From Sunxiuqinia rutila (lineage in GTDB: Bacteria; Bacteroidota; Bacteroidia; Bacteroidales; Prolixibacteraceae), in assembly GCF_050589705.1 (NCBI RefSeq), contig NZ_JBNGOT010000016.1, positions 47,964 to 111,963 on the forward strand: a DNA stretch of 64,000 nucleotides. Direction: 5' to 3'. The stretch's first letter is position 1; each line of letters starts with the position of its first letter. Position numbers and translations under genes: made by a program. Below, piece by piece: positions 53,318 through 61,757 of this stretch. The notes beneath the pieces are model-generated. The model saw only the letters and a program-made list of their open reading frames with translations, did no database searches and was not told the DNA's origin.

Positions 53318-54595
53318 TCATTCATTTTTCTGAATCGTTACCCGAATAAGCTGATCGACATCCGGATAGCTAAATCCATCATCCAGAAGCATCACCTTTC
53401 CATCTTCTACAACATCGGCCGAAGTTTGGGTTCCGGGATATTCATTCACCTCCGTCCCGGCATCGTACAACTTCACATAATGGGTCAGGTCTTTTTCGGC
53501 CACCCCATTATCGAGTTTCAGGCCTTCATCCCCTGTTGAGAAAAAGATATCGTTGGATGCCCCAAGCATGCTTGCCAGGCTCAACGACTGCCCAACATGT
53601 CCTTCTATGCTGAACATGTATTTCTGCCCCGGGAAAAGCGGCCCGCTTGAACCATCGGTTCGCATAGCCTGAAATCCGGCAGCATACCCGCCAGCCGTCA
53701 ACGAATTGAACAAAGGCTCCGGATTTCCGGTTTCAGCAAGGGTTTCCAATCCATCACCATAGTCTGGGGTGTTTTCGGTGAAAATGGGTTTGTCCTTTTT
53801 TTCATGCAACACCCAAAGCACCGGGGCAACGGGCGACACATAACCGCTGTTCCACGCCAGGTAATGTCCCAGCGGATCAGCATTCCCCATTTCAGCCAAA
53901 GGCTCCAGGCCTTTTCCTTCGTCAGCCACTCCTTCTTTAAAAATTGGCGTTTTCCCATCCGTATGAACCACCCACGCAATGGGCGAAATAGCCGTTGTGC
54001 TTCCTTCCAGCACTTGAATGGTCAAACGAAACATGCTGTTCCCCTCATAGCTCAAGTTCGCCATCAGGTTGGTTGCCACCGAACCATAGTCATAGCCATC
54101 GCCCACATCGCTCATTTTCCTGACCACACCATTTTCATCGGCTCCACTGTGCGGATTATCCGGGCCAGGCATTTGATTCACCTGGGTTCCGGCATCCCAC
54201 AGGTGCAATTCCGAAGTGATATCTCCGGTTACCGGAGCGCCTGAATCGTACAAGCTGATTCCGCCTTCGGCAGGAGCATAAAAACCATCATTCGATAAGC
54301 CATACATGCTTGCAAAGGAGAGCTTGTGGTTGGGACCGGCATGAAAAGAGAAGCTAAAAGCGTGTCCGGGAAATGCCGGCCCTGCCGAACTTTCTCCGTC
54401 GGGAATACGCACAACTCCGGCTTCAAAAAAAGGATAGTCCACCGCAACATTCTCTACGGTGACAGTGTAAGTACCGCTTAGCCAGGAGGCCTTTTTCAGA
54501 TCGCCATCCGGCAGGTCATCTTCCATTTCTTTCTGGCACTGAACAAACAAGCCTGTCAACAGTGCCGCAATCATAATCATTCGTAATACTTTCAT
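53318..54595 (-). CDS. lipoprotein with two spondin-type domains
   Basis: 425 residues from the ATG at 54595; upstream codons lack signal character. The leader ends IAALLTGLFVQC (Cys20), a lipobox. A first spondin_N-like domain at about 38-155 contains FASMYGLSNDGFYAP and LWDAGTQVNQMPG. A second at about 185-415 contains LASMLGASNDIFFS and LYDAGTEVNEYPG. Between their strands, a block of about 45 residues (VVHTDGKTPIFKEG... LAEMGNADPL) is duplicated in tandem (VLHEKKDKPIFTEN... LAETGNPEPL), only in the second domain. Role unknown; surface adhesion or metal binding has been proposed for spondin folds. A 5-prime RNA hairpin lies upstream. Confidence 0.83.
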   Translation of the reverse strand: MKVLRMIMIAALLTGLFVQCQKEMEDDLPDGDLKKASWLSGTYTVTVENVAVDYPFFEAGVVRIPDGESSAGPAFPGHAFSFSFHAGPNHKLSFASMYGLSNDGFYAPAEGGISLYDSGAPVTGDITSELHLWDAGTQVNQMPGPDNPHSGADENGVVRKMSDVGDGYDYGSVATNLMANLSYEGNSMFRLTIQVLEGSTTAISPIAWVVHTDGKTPIFKEGVADEGKGLEPLAEMGNADPLGHYLAWNSGYVSPVAPVLWVLHEKKDKPIFTENTPDYGDGLETLAETGNPEPLFNSLTAGGYAAGFQAMRTDGSSGPLFPGQKYMFSIEGHVGQSLSLASMLGASNDIFFSTGDEGLKLDNGVAEKDLTHYVKLYDAGTEVNEYPGTQTSADVVEDGKVMLLDDGFSYPDVDQLIRVTIQKNE

Positions 54596-54685
54596 AGCCA
54601 AAAACTTTAAAATTAACAGATTACTAAGTTCCTGCTTAAGTATCACAAGGTGGTCACGAGAGTATAAAACTTCAGTAACGATTTC

Positions 54686-54734
54686 ATGCCCAAAGCATGC
54701 ATTAAGGGGTTGGTTCAATGCATGCCCTGGGCAT
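54686..54734 (-). other. long RNA hairpin in the leader of the spondin-domain gene
   Basis: Arms ATGCCCAAAGCATGCATT (54686-54703) and AATGCATGCCCTGGGCAT (54717-54734). In the minus-strand RNA all 18 positions pair, two as G-U, with a 13-nt loop. No U tract follows. It lies about 90 nt before the spondin ATG and 90 nt after the msrBA stop. Confidence 0.6.
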
Positions 54735-54823
54735 TCTGTAAGCTGAACGATTCATTTTGGTGAACCAAACAGCGATGGTGGGTTTAAAAATCCTGGAAAG
54801 AAGAGCTTGGGATCAGTAGAACT

Positions 54824-55768
54824 CTAAAATCGTTGGACCCGCTTATGGCAATAGGGCGTTCCGTCTTTGTTGACGTAGTAGTTTTGATGGTAATCCTCGG
54901 CCAGCCAAAAGCTGGCTGCCGGACTTAACCGCGTGGCCACATCGTACCCTTTCTTTTCCAAAATCCGGATCAACTTCTCTGCAATTTCCTTTTGCTCCAC
55001 CGTCCGGTAAAAGATCTCAGACCGGTACTGATCGCCCACATCCGGCCCTTGACGGTTGACCTGTGTTGGATCATGTATTTCGAAAAACAGCCGGGCCAGG
55101 CTTTCATAATCGGTCTCGCTCGGATTGAAAATAACACGAACCACTTCGGCATGCCCGGTTTTGTGGTAACTCACCTCCTGGTAAGAAGGATTCTTTTTAC
55201 TGCCGCCCATATACCCCGATTCCACGGATTTTACCCCCAGTGCCTGTTCCAGGTAATATTCGACGCCCCAGAAACAACCGCCGGCAAAATAGGCCGTATC
55301 ACTTGCTGCCTTTCGAGGCGTGCCGGCCGGAATGAACTCCAGCGAAATGGAGTTCACACAATGGCGGGTATTCTTGGCCGTGAATCCTTCATTCAGAAAA
55401 ACATGCCCCAGGTGAGCACCACAGGAAGCACAGGTAATCTCGGTACGCAAGCCATCCGGCACCCGATTCACAGCTCCTTCAACTTCATCATCAAAACTGG
55501 GCCAGCCACAACCCGAATCAAACTTATCGGACGAATGGTACAGCTCGGCCCCACAACGCTTGCAGACATAGGTGCCTGCTTCGTAAAACTTATCGTACTT
55601 GCCCGTAAAGGCACGTTCCGTTCCTTTGTGCAAAATAACCCGCTTTTCTTCCGAAGTCAGCGGGCGAAAATAGCGGGAGTCTCCCCCTGCTTGCTGGCTT
55701 TGCGTCTGTGCACAACCAGCAAGTGTCATCCAGCTAAATAGCATGAAATACATCATTCGTTTCATCAT
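54824..55768 (-). CDS. msrBA: bifunctional methionine sulfoxide reductase MsrB-MsrA lipoprotein
   Basis: 314 residues from the ATG at 55768 (second ATG at 55765), preceded by a purine-rich AAGGAGAAGG that could act as a ribosome site, uncommon in this phylum. Lipobox LAGC (Cys19). MsrB domain about 32-148: zinc Cys pairs CKRC (69, 72) and CASC (113, 116), catalytic Cys137 in NTRHCVNS. MsrA domain about 155-310: GGCFWG with catalytic Cys165, and the distal Cys in GTPYCHKR. The B-then-A order and export signal indicate repair of oxidised methionine in periplasmic or surface proteins. Reducing partner not seen nearby. Confidence 0.93.
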   Translation of the reverse strand: MMKRMMYFMLFSWMTLAGCAQTQSQQAGGDSRYFRPLTSEEKRVILHKGTERAFTGKYDKFYEAGTYVCKRCGAELYHSSDKFDSGCGWPSFDDEVEGAVNRVPDGLRTEITCASCGAHLGHVFLNEGFTAKNTRHCVNSISLEFIPAGTPRKAASDTAYFAGGCFWGVEYYLEQALGVKSVESGYMGGSKKNPSYQEVSYHKTGHAEVVRVIFNPSETDYESLARLFFEIHDPTQVNRQGPDVGDQYRSEIFYRTVEQKEIAEKLIRILEKKGYDVATRLSPAASFWLAEDYHQNYYVNKDGTPYCHKRVQRF

Positions 55769-55924
55769 CCTTCTCCTTTTTAATTGTTCTGATAATTTCC
55801 ACTCATCCCAAAGAATGGGTTTATCCCCCAATTCGTTACAATCATCTTTTATCCTGTCGCCTCCACAAAGCTCTTAAGTAATTATCACGGCAAGGTCACA
55901 AAACGTTCATTTTTTAGAATACAT

Positions 55925-57403
55925 TCAGGCAATTTGAGCTACCGGAAGGTCAAACACAAAAGTGGTTCCCTTGCCAAGCTGGCTATAGGCCCGAATGCTG
56001 GAATGGTGCAGCTCAACCATTTTTTGAACGATGGCCAGTCCCAAACCGGTACTCTGCCCATCTTCTCTGGATTTGTAGTAGCGTTGAAACACATGCTCCA
56101 GTTCCTCTTGTTTAATGCCCTGCCCGGAATCAGCCACCCGAACCTCCACTTTCTCCGGATTTTGGGTGTCAATTTCAATGTTGATGGTATCTCCCTCCTT
56201 ACAGAACTTCACCGCATTGTCAATCAGGTTTTGCAGCACCCGGTCAATCATCGAAACGTCAGCCTCCACCAAAGGCAGTTCTTTGGCAATTACCGTATTG
56301 ATGCTGATTCCTTTCTTTTGAGAGATGATCCGGTATTTATTGGCAATGTCGTAAACCAGTTCAGCAATGGAAAAGGGCTCGGTATGTGGTTTTACCTGGT
56401 GGGCCTGCAGCTTCGACAGCTCGAACAAATCTTCCACCAGCTTTTTGAGCCGCCCACAGCTTTTGAAAATTACCTCCAGGTATTTCTCCTGCTCTCCGGG
56501 AGCAATCTTATCCTTTTTCAGCAATAAGGTTTCAGCATAGCCCTGAATAGAAGCTACAGGCGTTCGCAAATCATGCGACACGTTGCTGATCAATTCCCGA
56601 CGGAGGTTATCCACGCCTTTCAACTCTTGGATATTGCGCTCAATGGTGTCAGCCATCTCATTAAATACCAAGCCAATCCGATCCAGTTCGCCATCACTTT
56701 TCACGGCAATACGCTTTCCCAAATTTCCAACCCGAAACTCATTAATCCCCTCAATTATCGGATTCAGCTTTTTAGTAATCAACCAAATGGCCAGCAAGCC
56801 GACTAAAGCCGAAATAATCAGAATAATGATCACCGAACGAATGGAAAGCCCTAAAATATAGCTTCCCAACACCGCTTCGGAAGCCGAAACATATTCCTGA
56901 CTGGCCAGAACAATGTAGATGTAGCCGGTCAGCTCATCGCCATTCATTACGCGGGTGGCCGAAAAGGTTTTGTACTCTCCCGGATTCCGTGGGTCATCGC
57001 CATAAATAATGCTGTGTTCCGGATCATTCAGAAAGGTTTTGACAGGTTCCAGATCGACCGACTCAAGTTTAACCACCTTGTCCGGAGCCACGTACTGTAA
57101 TATTTTACCTTGCGGACTCAGCAAATACACCTCAACGATCGGGTTGATTACCATCATGGAGTGCATGATGTCTTTCACCCCCTCTTCGCTGATAACGCCA
57201 TCCTGCAAAAAAGGATCGATCATGGAGCGGGTGTTTTGCGCCAGCTCGCGGTTCAGCCGCTGATTCACTTCAATGGAGTATTTACGGGCCGACTCCACGG
57301 AGATGTAGAGTACCAATGCGGTAAAGACGAACAACACCAACAGGAAAATGGCGGAAACCTGTAAGTATAAACGATTGACTATTTTGGGTCGAACTAATTG
57401 CAT
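55925..57403 (-). CDS. sensor histidine kinase with HAMP domain
   Basis: 492 residues from the ATG at 57403. Membrane spans at about 12-35 and 187-212 enclose a periplasmic Cache-like sensor of about 150 residues. HAMP at about 212-265 (NLGKRIAVKSDGELDRIG). HisKA with NVSHDLRTPVASIQGYA, and HATPase with LIDNAVKFCKEGD, ADSGQGI and GQSTGLGLAIVQKM. A full-length class I kinase. It starts 16 nt after the response-regulator stop, so the pair is cotranscribed. The signal is unknown; the adjacent msrBA raises envelope stress as one option, but that is only proximity. Confidence 0.93.
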   Translation of the reverse strand: MQLVRPKIVNRLYLQVSAIFLLVLFVFTALVLYISVESARKYSIEVNQRLNRELAQNTRSMIDPFLQDGVISEEGVKDIMHSMMVINPIVEVYLLSPQGKILQYVAPDKVVKLESVDLEPVKTFLNDPEHSIIYGDDPRNPGEYKTFSATRVMNGDELTGYIYIVLASQEYVSASEAVLGSYILGLSIRSVIIILIISALVGLLAIWLITKKLNPIIEGINEFRVGNLGKRIAVKSDGELDRIGLVFNEMADTIERNIQELKGVDNLRRELISNVSHDLRTPVASIQGYAETLLLKKDKIAPGEQEKYLEVIFKSCGRLKKLVEDLFELSKLQAHQVKPHTEPFSIAELVYDIANKYRIISQKKGISINTVIAKELPLVEADVSMIDRVLQNLIDNAVKFCKEGDTINIEIDTQNPEKVEVRVADSGQGIKQEELEHVFQRYYKSREDGQSTGLGLAIVQKMVELHHSSIRAYSQLGKGTTFVFDLPVAQIA

Positions 57404-57419
57404 AGCATCATTTTTTGGC

Positions 57420-58118
57420 TCAGGACTCCCTGAATTTATAACCAACACCCCAGGTTGTTAAAATGTACTCCGGTTGGCTCATGTCCTTTTCAATTTTGGA
57501 GCGTAAGCGGTTGATGTGTGAATTCACCGTATGCTCAAATCCCTCAAATTCATAGCCCCACACCTTGTCGAGCAACTGCATGCGCGAATAGGTTTTCCCC
57601 GGATTCGAAGCCAGATGAACCAACAGATCAAACTCTTTGGGCGAAAGCTCAACACGCTCTCCGCCGACTTCAACAATGCGCATCCCCACATTAATATACA
57701 GCTGATCGCAACGCAACTCCAGCTCTTCATCACGACTTTGTGCGGTACGCTCTGCCCTGCGCAATACAGCCTTCACCCGGGCCAGCAGTTCGCGAATACC
57801 AAATGGTTTCGAGATGTAATCGTCCGCGCCAATCTCCAGCCCCAATACCTTATCAATTTCTTCGGACTTGGAAGTGATCATCAACACCGGTGTATTGTCT
57901 TTTTCCATGCGCAAGCGTTTACAGACTTCAAAGCCATCGAGCAAAGGCAGCCGGATATCCAGCAGAATAAACCGGTAACGGTTATTCAAGGCTTTCATCA
58001 GGCCCTCCTTCCCATCATAGGCTTTATCCACCTCCATATTCATATCCGAAAGGTGAATGGCAATAAGTTCAGAGATATCCCGATCATCCTCAATGATTAA
58101 CGCTTTGTCCATAGGCAT
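57420..58118 (-). CDS. OmpR/PhoB-family response regulator
   Basis: 232 residues (230 if the second ATG at 58112 is used). Receiver with acidic pair IIEDD, phospho-acceptor Asp52 (second-start numbering) in LLDIRLPLLDG, and conserved Lys in ISKPFGIREL. Winged-helix domain about 135-228: LSPKEFDLLVHLASNPGKTY, then the recognition helix HTVNSHINRLRSKI and WGVGYKF. First gene of the kinase-regulator operon. The 5-prime side faces the 42-bp repeat array. Confidence 0.94.
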   Translation of the reverse strand: MPMDKALIIEDDRDISELIAIHLSDMNMEVDKAYDGKEGLMKALNNRYRFILLDIRLPLLDGFEVCKRLRMEKDNTPVLMITSKSEEIDKVLGLEIGADDYISKPFGIRELLARVKAVLRRAERTAQSRDEELELRCDQLYINVGMRIVEVGGERVELSPKEFDLLVHLASNPGKTYSRMQLLDKVWGYEFEGFEHTVNSHINRLRSKIEKDMSQPEYILTTWGVGYKFRES

Positions 58119-58293
58119 TTTTTTCTAAGAACAGGTGAAAGGTAGAATGTGTTTATCACAGAAGTATCACAAAGCCATAAAATTACTGCATGGACCTAAA
58201 CAAGAGTGAATCGGTTCTTAAGATCCAACAAAATCCGAATAATTTGTATCTTCAGCTACTCAGGGGAATACAATAAAATATCCGGTTAAGACA

Positions 58294-58308
58294 CCGATTG
58301 CAAATCGG
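58294..58308. repeat. short palindrome at the array edge (REP-like)
   Basis: CCGATT (58294-58299) GCA AATCGG (58303-58308), followed by CGCCAGCGGGG. The shape resembles REP/BIME units spread by RAYT transposases, but only one copy is visible here. Confidence 0.35.
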
Positions 58309-58310
58309 CG

Positions 58311-58580
58311 CCAGCGGGGGGTATGCCCGGCATACCTTTGTTTCGGTTCGAAAGCTTGCCAGCGATGCCTGGCAACAAAATGTTTGGAAACAAAAGCTTG
58401 CCAGCGATGCCCGGCAGCAAAATGTTTGGAAACAAAAGGGTGCCAGCGATGCCCGGCAGCAAAATGTTTGCGAACAAAACCCTCTCGGCGATGGCTGGCA
58501 ACAAAATGTTGGCCGTCAAAAGCTTGCCGACGATGGCTGGGAGCACAATGTTGGCGAACAGAAGCTTGCCAGCGGCCCGC
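58311..58580. repeat. 42-bp tandem repeat array, about 6.4 units
   Basis: Unit starts fall at 58353, 58395, 58437, 58479, 58521 and 58563, exactly 42 bp apart, after a degenerate unit at 58311. Consensus start AGCTTGCCAGCGATGCCC, ending GGAAACAAA. Units 1-3 are nearly identical; 4-6 drift. Three plus-strand frames and at least one minus-strand frame are open throughout (for example SLPAMPGNKMFGNK and NILLPGIAGKLLFP repeats), which is a by-product of a stop-free unit whose length divides by three. No promoter or family supports a protein. Confidence 0.85.
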
Positions 58581-58687
58581 GGGGAGCCCTCTGGATCAAC
58601 AAATTACCCACCATTACTGACGCGGCTTTGCAAAACATGCCTTGCTGGTAAAAGCAAGACGTCTGCCCTGGCAGGCAAGACAAAAAA

Positions 58688-58712
58688 ATCCCCAGGCGAC
58701 AGGCCCGGGGAT
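58688..58712 (-). terminator. intrinsic terminator after the acyl-CoA ligase gene
   Basis: ATCCCCAGGC (58688-58697) / GCCCGGGGAT (58703-58712). The A/C mismatch becomes G-U in the minus-strand RNA. Seven A residues on the left give the U tract. Confidence 0.82.
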
Positions 58713-58752
58713 GGTAGTATTGTTCTATTAGAAGTTCTAATTCAACACGAAA

Positions 58753-60402
58753 TTAGTAGTAAAGAAAACGCTTAATTTTTTGGGTGGGTGTTTTCTCAAA
58801 GGGCACTGGCTGAAGAACCACCATCTGGATGCGCGAAAATTTATTCACCTCATCATTCACCTTTTGCTGAATTTCACCCAAAATCTCATCAACGCGGGCA
58901 TTAATTTTATGCACGGCTTCATCTTTCATGGAGCGCATGGTCTTGACCCGCTGCTCAATTTCCTCCATGTTCAGGTGAACCATAGCCACCAAGCGGCCTT
59001 TTTTCTCCACCACCAGCGATTCCAGTACATATTCCATCCGGTTAATCACCGATTCAATTTCTTCCGGATAAATATTTTCACCACTGGCTCCCACAATCAT
59101 GTTCTTAATCCGTCCGCGGATATACAGGAAGCCGGATTTGTCAAAGCGTCCCAAATCGCCGGTTTTAAACCAGCCATCTTCGGTAAATACGTCTTTGGTC
59201 AGCTGCTCTTCCTTGTAGTAACCTTTCATCACATTCTCCCCTTTGGCCTGCACTTCGCCTTCACCGGTTACCGGATCCGCATTTCCAATGCGAAGCTTTA
59301 CACCTTCCATTGGAATACCAGTGGATAGATAACGAACATTCTGACCTACCGCACCTGCCAAAAGTGGCGACGTTTCGGTTAGTCCATAGCCAATGGCCAA
59401 TGGAAATTTAGCATCCATCAGAAAACGTTCAACCTCATTATTCAGTTTAGCGCCGCCAATACCAAAGAACTTCAATTCACCACCAAAGGTTTCGTAAAGT
59501 TTTTTTCCGGCAATACGACTCAACAAAATCTGGAAAGGGCGAATTTTATATAGAAAGCGGGTTACCGCCTTGCTGTTAATCTGTGGAAGAATTTTTCCCC
59601 GGTAAACTTTCTCAATAATGAGGGGAACCACCAGCATAATGGTTGGCTTCACCTTTTTCAAGGCAGGCAACAATACCGAAGCAACAGGCGGTTTCGAAAG
59701 GTAATACACCGAAGCTCCATACATAATCGGGAAAATCAGGCCCAAGGTATTTTCAAACGTATGGGATAGCGGCAACACCGACAAGAACCGATCGGTACTA
59801 TTTATGAATTGCAAGGATTTACTTTGCTGTCCGGTCCAGATAATGTTTTTATGCGTCAACATTACCCCTTTCGACTTACCGGTTGTTCCCGAAGTGTAAA
59901 TGATGGAGAGTAAATCCTCCTCCTCTACTTCTTCGTACTGAAATTCAGCCGGAGCTTCCACGGCCATCGCCGGATAATCCTCGGCATTCAGCTCTTTCAG
60001 TGTTTCAATCTGAATAATCTTCAGAAGCGGGTATTCTTCCGGCTCCAATTTGGAAAGAAGCTGTTCCGAAACAAAAATAACTTCGGCTTCCGCATGCTGA
60101 AGAATGTTTCGGATTTCAGAAGGACTGAAGTCCGGCAGAATCGGCACAGCAATGGCACCAATGCTTCCTACCGCAAAAAACGACACGCCCCAGTTGGGCA
60201 TGTTCGCACTTAAAATAGCCACCTTAGAGCCTTTTTGCACTCCAAGCCCTCTCAGATAAGTTCCTAAAGCTTCAACATCCGTTTGAAGCTGCTGATATGT
60301 TTTAGCCTCTTCGCCAACAAAACAAAGCGCGTCTTTTTCGGCGAATTTCTCGAAGCTGGCCTGCAACATGGCAGGCATGGTCAATTTTCTAGTCTTATTC
60401 AT
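58753..60402 (-). CDS. AMP-binding long-chain acyl-CoA ligase-like enzyme
   Basis: 549 residues from the ATG at 60402; a start eight codons upstream is possible. ANL-superfamily signature IIYTSGTTGKSKGVMLTH (P-loop, about 175-192), A5 motif GYGLTETSPLL, A7 motif TGDLGRFDKSGFLYIRGR and the A10 lysine in TPTQKIKRF. It activates a fatty acid as acyl-AMP, then CoA thioester. Length and the membrane-proximal hydrophobic patch fit FadD-like synthetases of Bacteroidota, which are slightly shorter than E. coli FadD. It stands alone. Confidence 0.91.
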   Translation of the reverse strand: MNKTRKLTMPAMLQASFEKFAEKDALCFVGEEAKTYQQLQTDVEALGTYLRGLGVQKGSKVAILSANMPNWGVSFFAVGSIGAIAVPILPDFSPSEIRNILQHAEAEVIFVSEQLLSKLEPEEYPLLKIIQIETLKELNAEDYPAMAVEAPAEFQYEEVEEEDLLSIIYTSGTTGKSKGVMLTHKNIIWTGQQSKSLQFINSTDRFLSVLPLSHTFENTLGLIFPIMYGASVYYLSKPPVASVLLPALKKVKPTIMLVVPLIIEKVYRGKILPQINSKAVTRFLYKIRPFQILLSRIAGKKLYETFGGELKFFGIGGAKLNNEVERFLMDAKFPLAIGYGLTETSPLLAGAVGQNVRYLSTGIPMEGVKLRIGNADPVTGEGEVQAKGENVMKGYYKEEQLTKDVFTEDGWFKTGDLGRFDKSGFLYIRGRIKNMIVGASGENIYPEEIESVINRMEYVLESLVVEKKGRLVAMVHLNMEEIEQRVKTMRSMKDEAVHKINARVDEILGEIQQKVNDEVNKFSRIQMVVLQPVPFEKTPTQKIKRFLYY

Positions 60403-60668
60403 GATATACTCTTTCGCACTTAACATCCTCTATAACAACAGAAAGATCGTTAAGATCAGCAAAAATAAACAAATCTATGAGATGTTATCTCTTTTTAACA
60501 TGTTTTAGCAGCTTCGAAGCCTCAGGAAATATATGTTGTAGAAATGAAAAAATAAGCCGATGCTTTGCATCACTTTCTCATAACTGCCTTAAACCAGTGC
60601 ATTACACGCAGAATTCAAGCGCTTCAACCAACAACTTCTCCAAAGAAATACGTAGCTTTGATCGAGCT

Positions 60669-61325
60669 ATGAAAAAAGAACACCTGATAGAAAAAACAGC
60701 CCGCTACATTCAGCAAGAATTTAGTCACGAAGGTTCGGGGCATGACTGGTGGCACATTCACCGGGTATGGCAGTTGGCCCAATGGATTGCCCGCCGGGAA
60801 GGGGCCAATGTGTTTATTGTTGAAATGGCCGCTCTGCTGCATGACCTGGACGACTGGAAATTAAGCCAACCCAACGAGGCAAAAGCCTGGAAATGGATGG
60901 AGCAGCTGGGCATTCCACCCAACGATCAGCAAACCATTCAGCAGGTAATCGATCAAGTGTCGTTTAAAGGAGCTGGCGTAGACACCACCCCCGATTCACT
61001 GGAAGCCCGGGTGGTTCAGGATGCTGACCGGCTGGATGCCATGGGAGCCATCGGTATTGCACGCACCTTTGCTTACGGCGGCCATAAAAACCGTTTGATT
61101 TACGATCCGGAGGAACAACCGGTGCTCCACGATTCGTTTGACGCCTATCAACAATCCACAGGCCCCACCATCAATCATTTTTACGAAAAGCTGCTGTTGC
61201 TGAAAGATCGAATCAATACCGCCACCGGCCAAAAGCTGGCCCGGCAGCGTCATCAGTTTATGGAACATTACCTGGAACAGTTTTTCCGGGAGTGGAACAA
61301 CCACGAACAACCATTAACCCTCTAA
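60669..61325 (+). CDS. HD-domain phosphohydrolase (YedJ-like)
   Basis: 218 residues from the ATG at 60669; the frame is open for 64 codons upstream with no homology. HD-motif residues: His in GHDWWHIHRVW (about 24-34), the His-Asp pair in ALLHDLDDW (58-59) and the distal Asp in VQDADRLDAMGA. This set coordinates a metal and hydrolyses phosphate esters, probably nucleotides. The closest pattern is YedJ/YfbR-type uncharacterised HD hydrolases. It is followed 7 nt downstream by a VOC gene, so the two are likely cotranscribed, possibly as small housekeeping detoxification or clean-up enzymes. Confidence 0.9.
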   Translation: MKKEHLIEKTARYIQQEFSHEGSGHDWWHIHRVWQLAQWIARREGANVFIVEMAALLHDLDDWKLSQPNEAKAWKWMEQLGIPPNDQQTIQQVIDQVSFKGAGVDTTPDSLEARVVQDADRLDAMGAIGIARTFAYGGHKNRLIYDPEEQPVLHDSFDAYQQSTGPTINHFYEKLLLLKDRINTATGQKLARQRHQFMEHYLEQFFREWNNHEQPLTL

Positions 61326-61332
61326 ATATTGT

Positions 61333-61725
61333 ATGATGAAAATTTCACACATTGCTATCTGGACAATGAATTTGGAAGGAATGCGGAATTTTTATATCCA
61401 CTACTTTGATGCCAGTTCAAACGACGCCTACTTTAATCACTCGCGCGATTTCCAGTCCTATTTCATCACCTTCGGAGGTGATTGCTCCATGGAGTTGATG
61501 CAAATGCCGGGGATTCCAAAATCTAAAAATGATCCCCGAAAGCAATTCTGCGGACTGACCCATTTTGCCATTGAGCTTGGCTCCAAACAAAAAGTAGACG
61601 AACTCACCGAGCAGCTCCGGCAGGATGGCTTCCCAATACTCGGCGAGCCCCGCACCACAGGCGATGGCTTTTACGAGTCGGTTGTTCTTGATCCGGAAGG
61701 CAACCGAATAGAGCTGATTGCCTGA
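61333..61725 (+). CDS. VOC/glyoxalase family metalloenzyme
   Basis: 130 residues (129 from the second ATG at 61336). The full ligand set is visible: His in ISHIAIWTMNLEGM (first strand), Glu in CSMELMQMPG, His in LTHFAIELGS and Glu in GNRIELIA. It is therefore likely to be metal-active, unlike the other VOC protein in this window. The family includes glyoxalase I and dioxygenases; lactoylglutathione lyase-like annotation is common. Glutathione use in this phylum is uncertain. It lies between the HD hydrolase and sulfatase genes, 32 nt before the latter. Confidence 0.88.
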   Translation: MMKISHIAIWTMNLEGMRNFYIHYFDASSNDAYFNHSRDFQSYFITFGGDCSMELMQMPGIPKSKNDPRKQFCGLTHFAIELGSKQKVDELTEQLRQDGFPILGEPRTTGDGFYESVVLDPEGNRIELIA

Positions 61726-61757
61726 ACCAACACCAACCTTAAACCAACAAACCAACC

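Larger units (their letters stand above)
58119..58752. other. gene-free region holding a palindrome, a 42-bp tandem array and a terminator
   Basis: About 630 nt between two minus-strand genes. It contains the palindrome at 58294-58308, the array at 58311-58580 and the terminator at 58688-58712. The first 150 nt should carry the promoter of the response-regulator operon. Confidence 0.6.

Noticed and set aside
54992..55741. 249-codon frame antisense to msrBA
   Set aside because: No domain, and it lies entirely within the certain MsrB-MsrA gene.
58311..58580. CRISPR array
   Set aside because: Units abut directly with no unique spacers and no cas genes are present.
58323..58775. 150-codon plus-strand frame across the 42-bp array, and companion frames on both strands
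   Set aside because: The unit is stop-free and a multiple of three, so several frames stay open by construction. There is no promoter, family or single favoured frame, and its end overlaps the acyl-CoA ligase gene.
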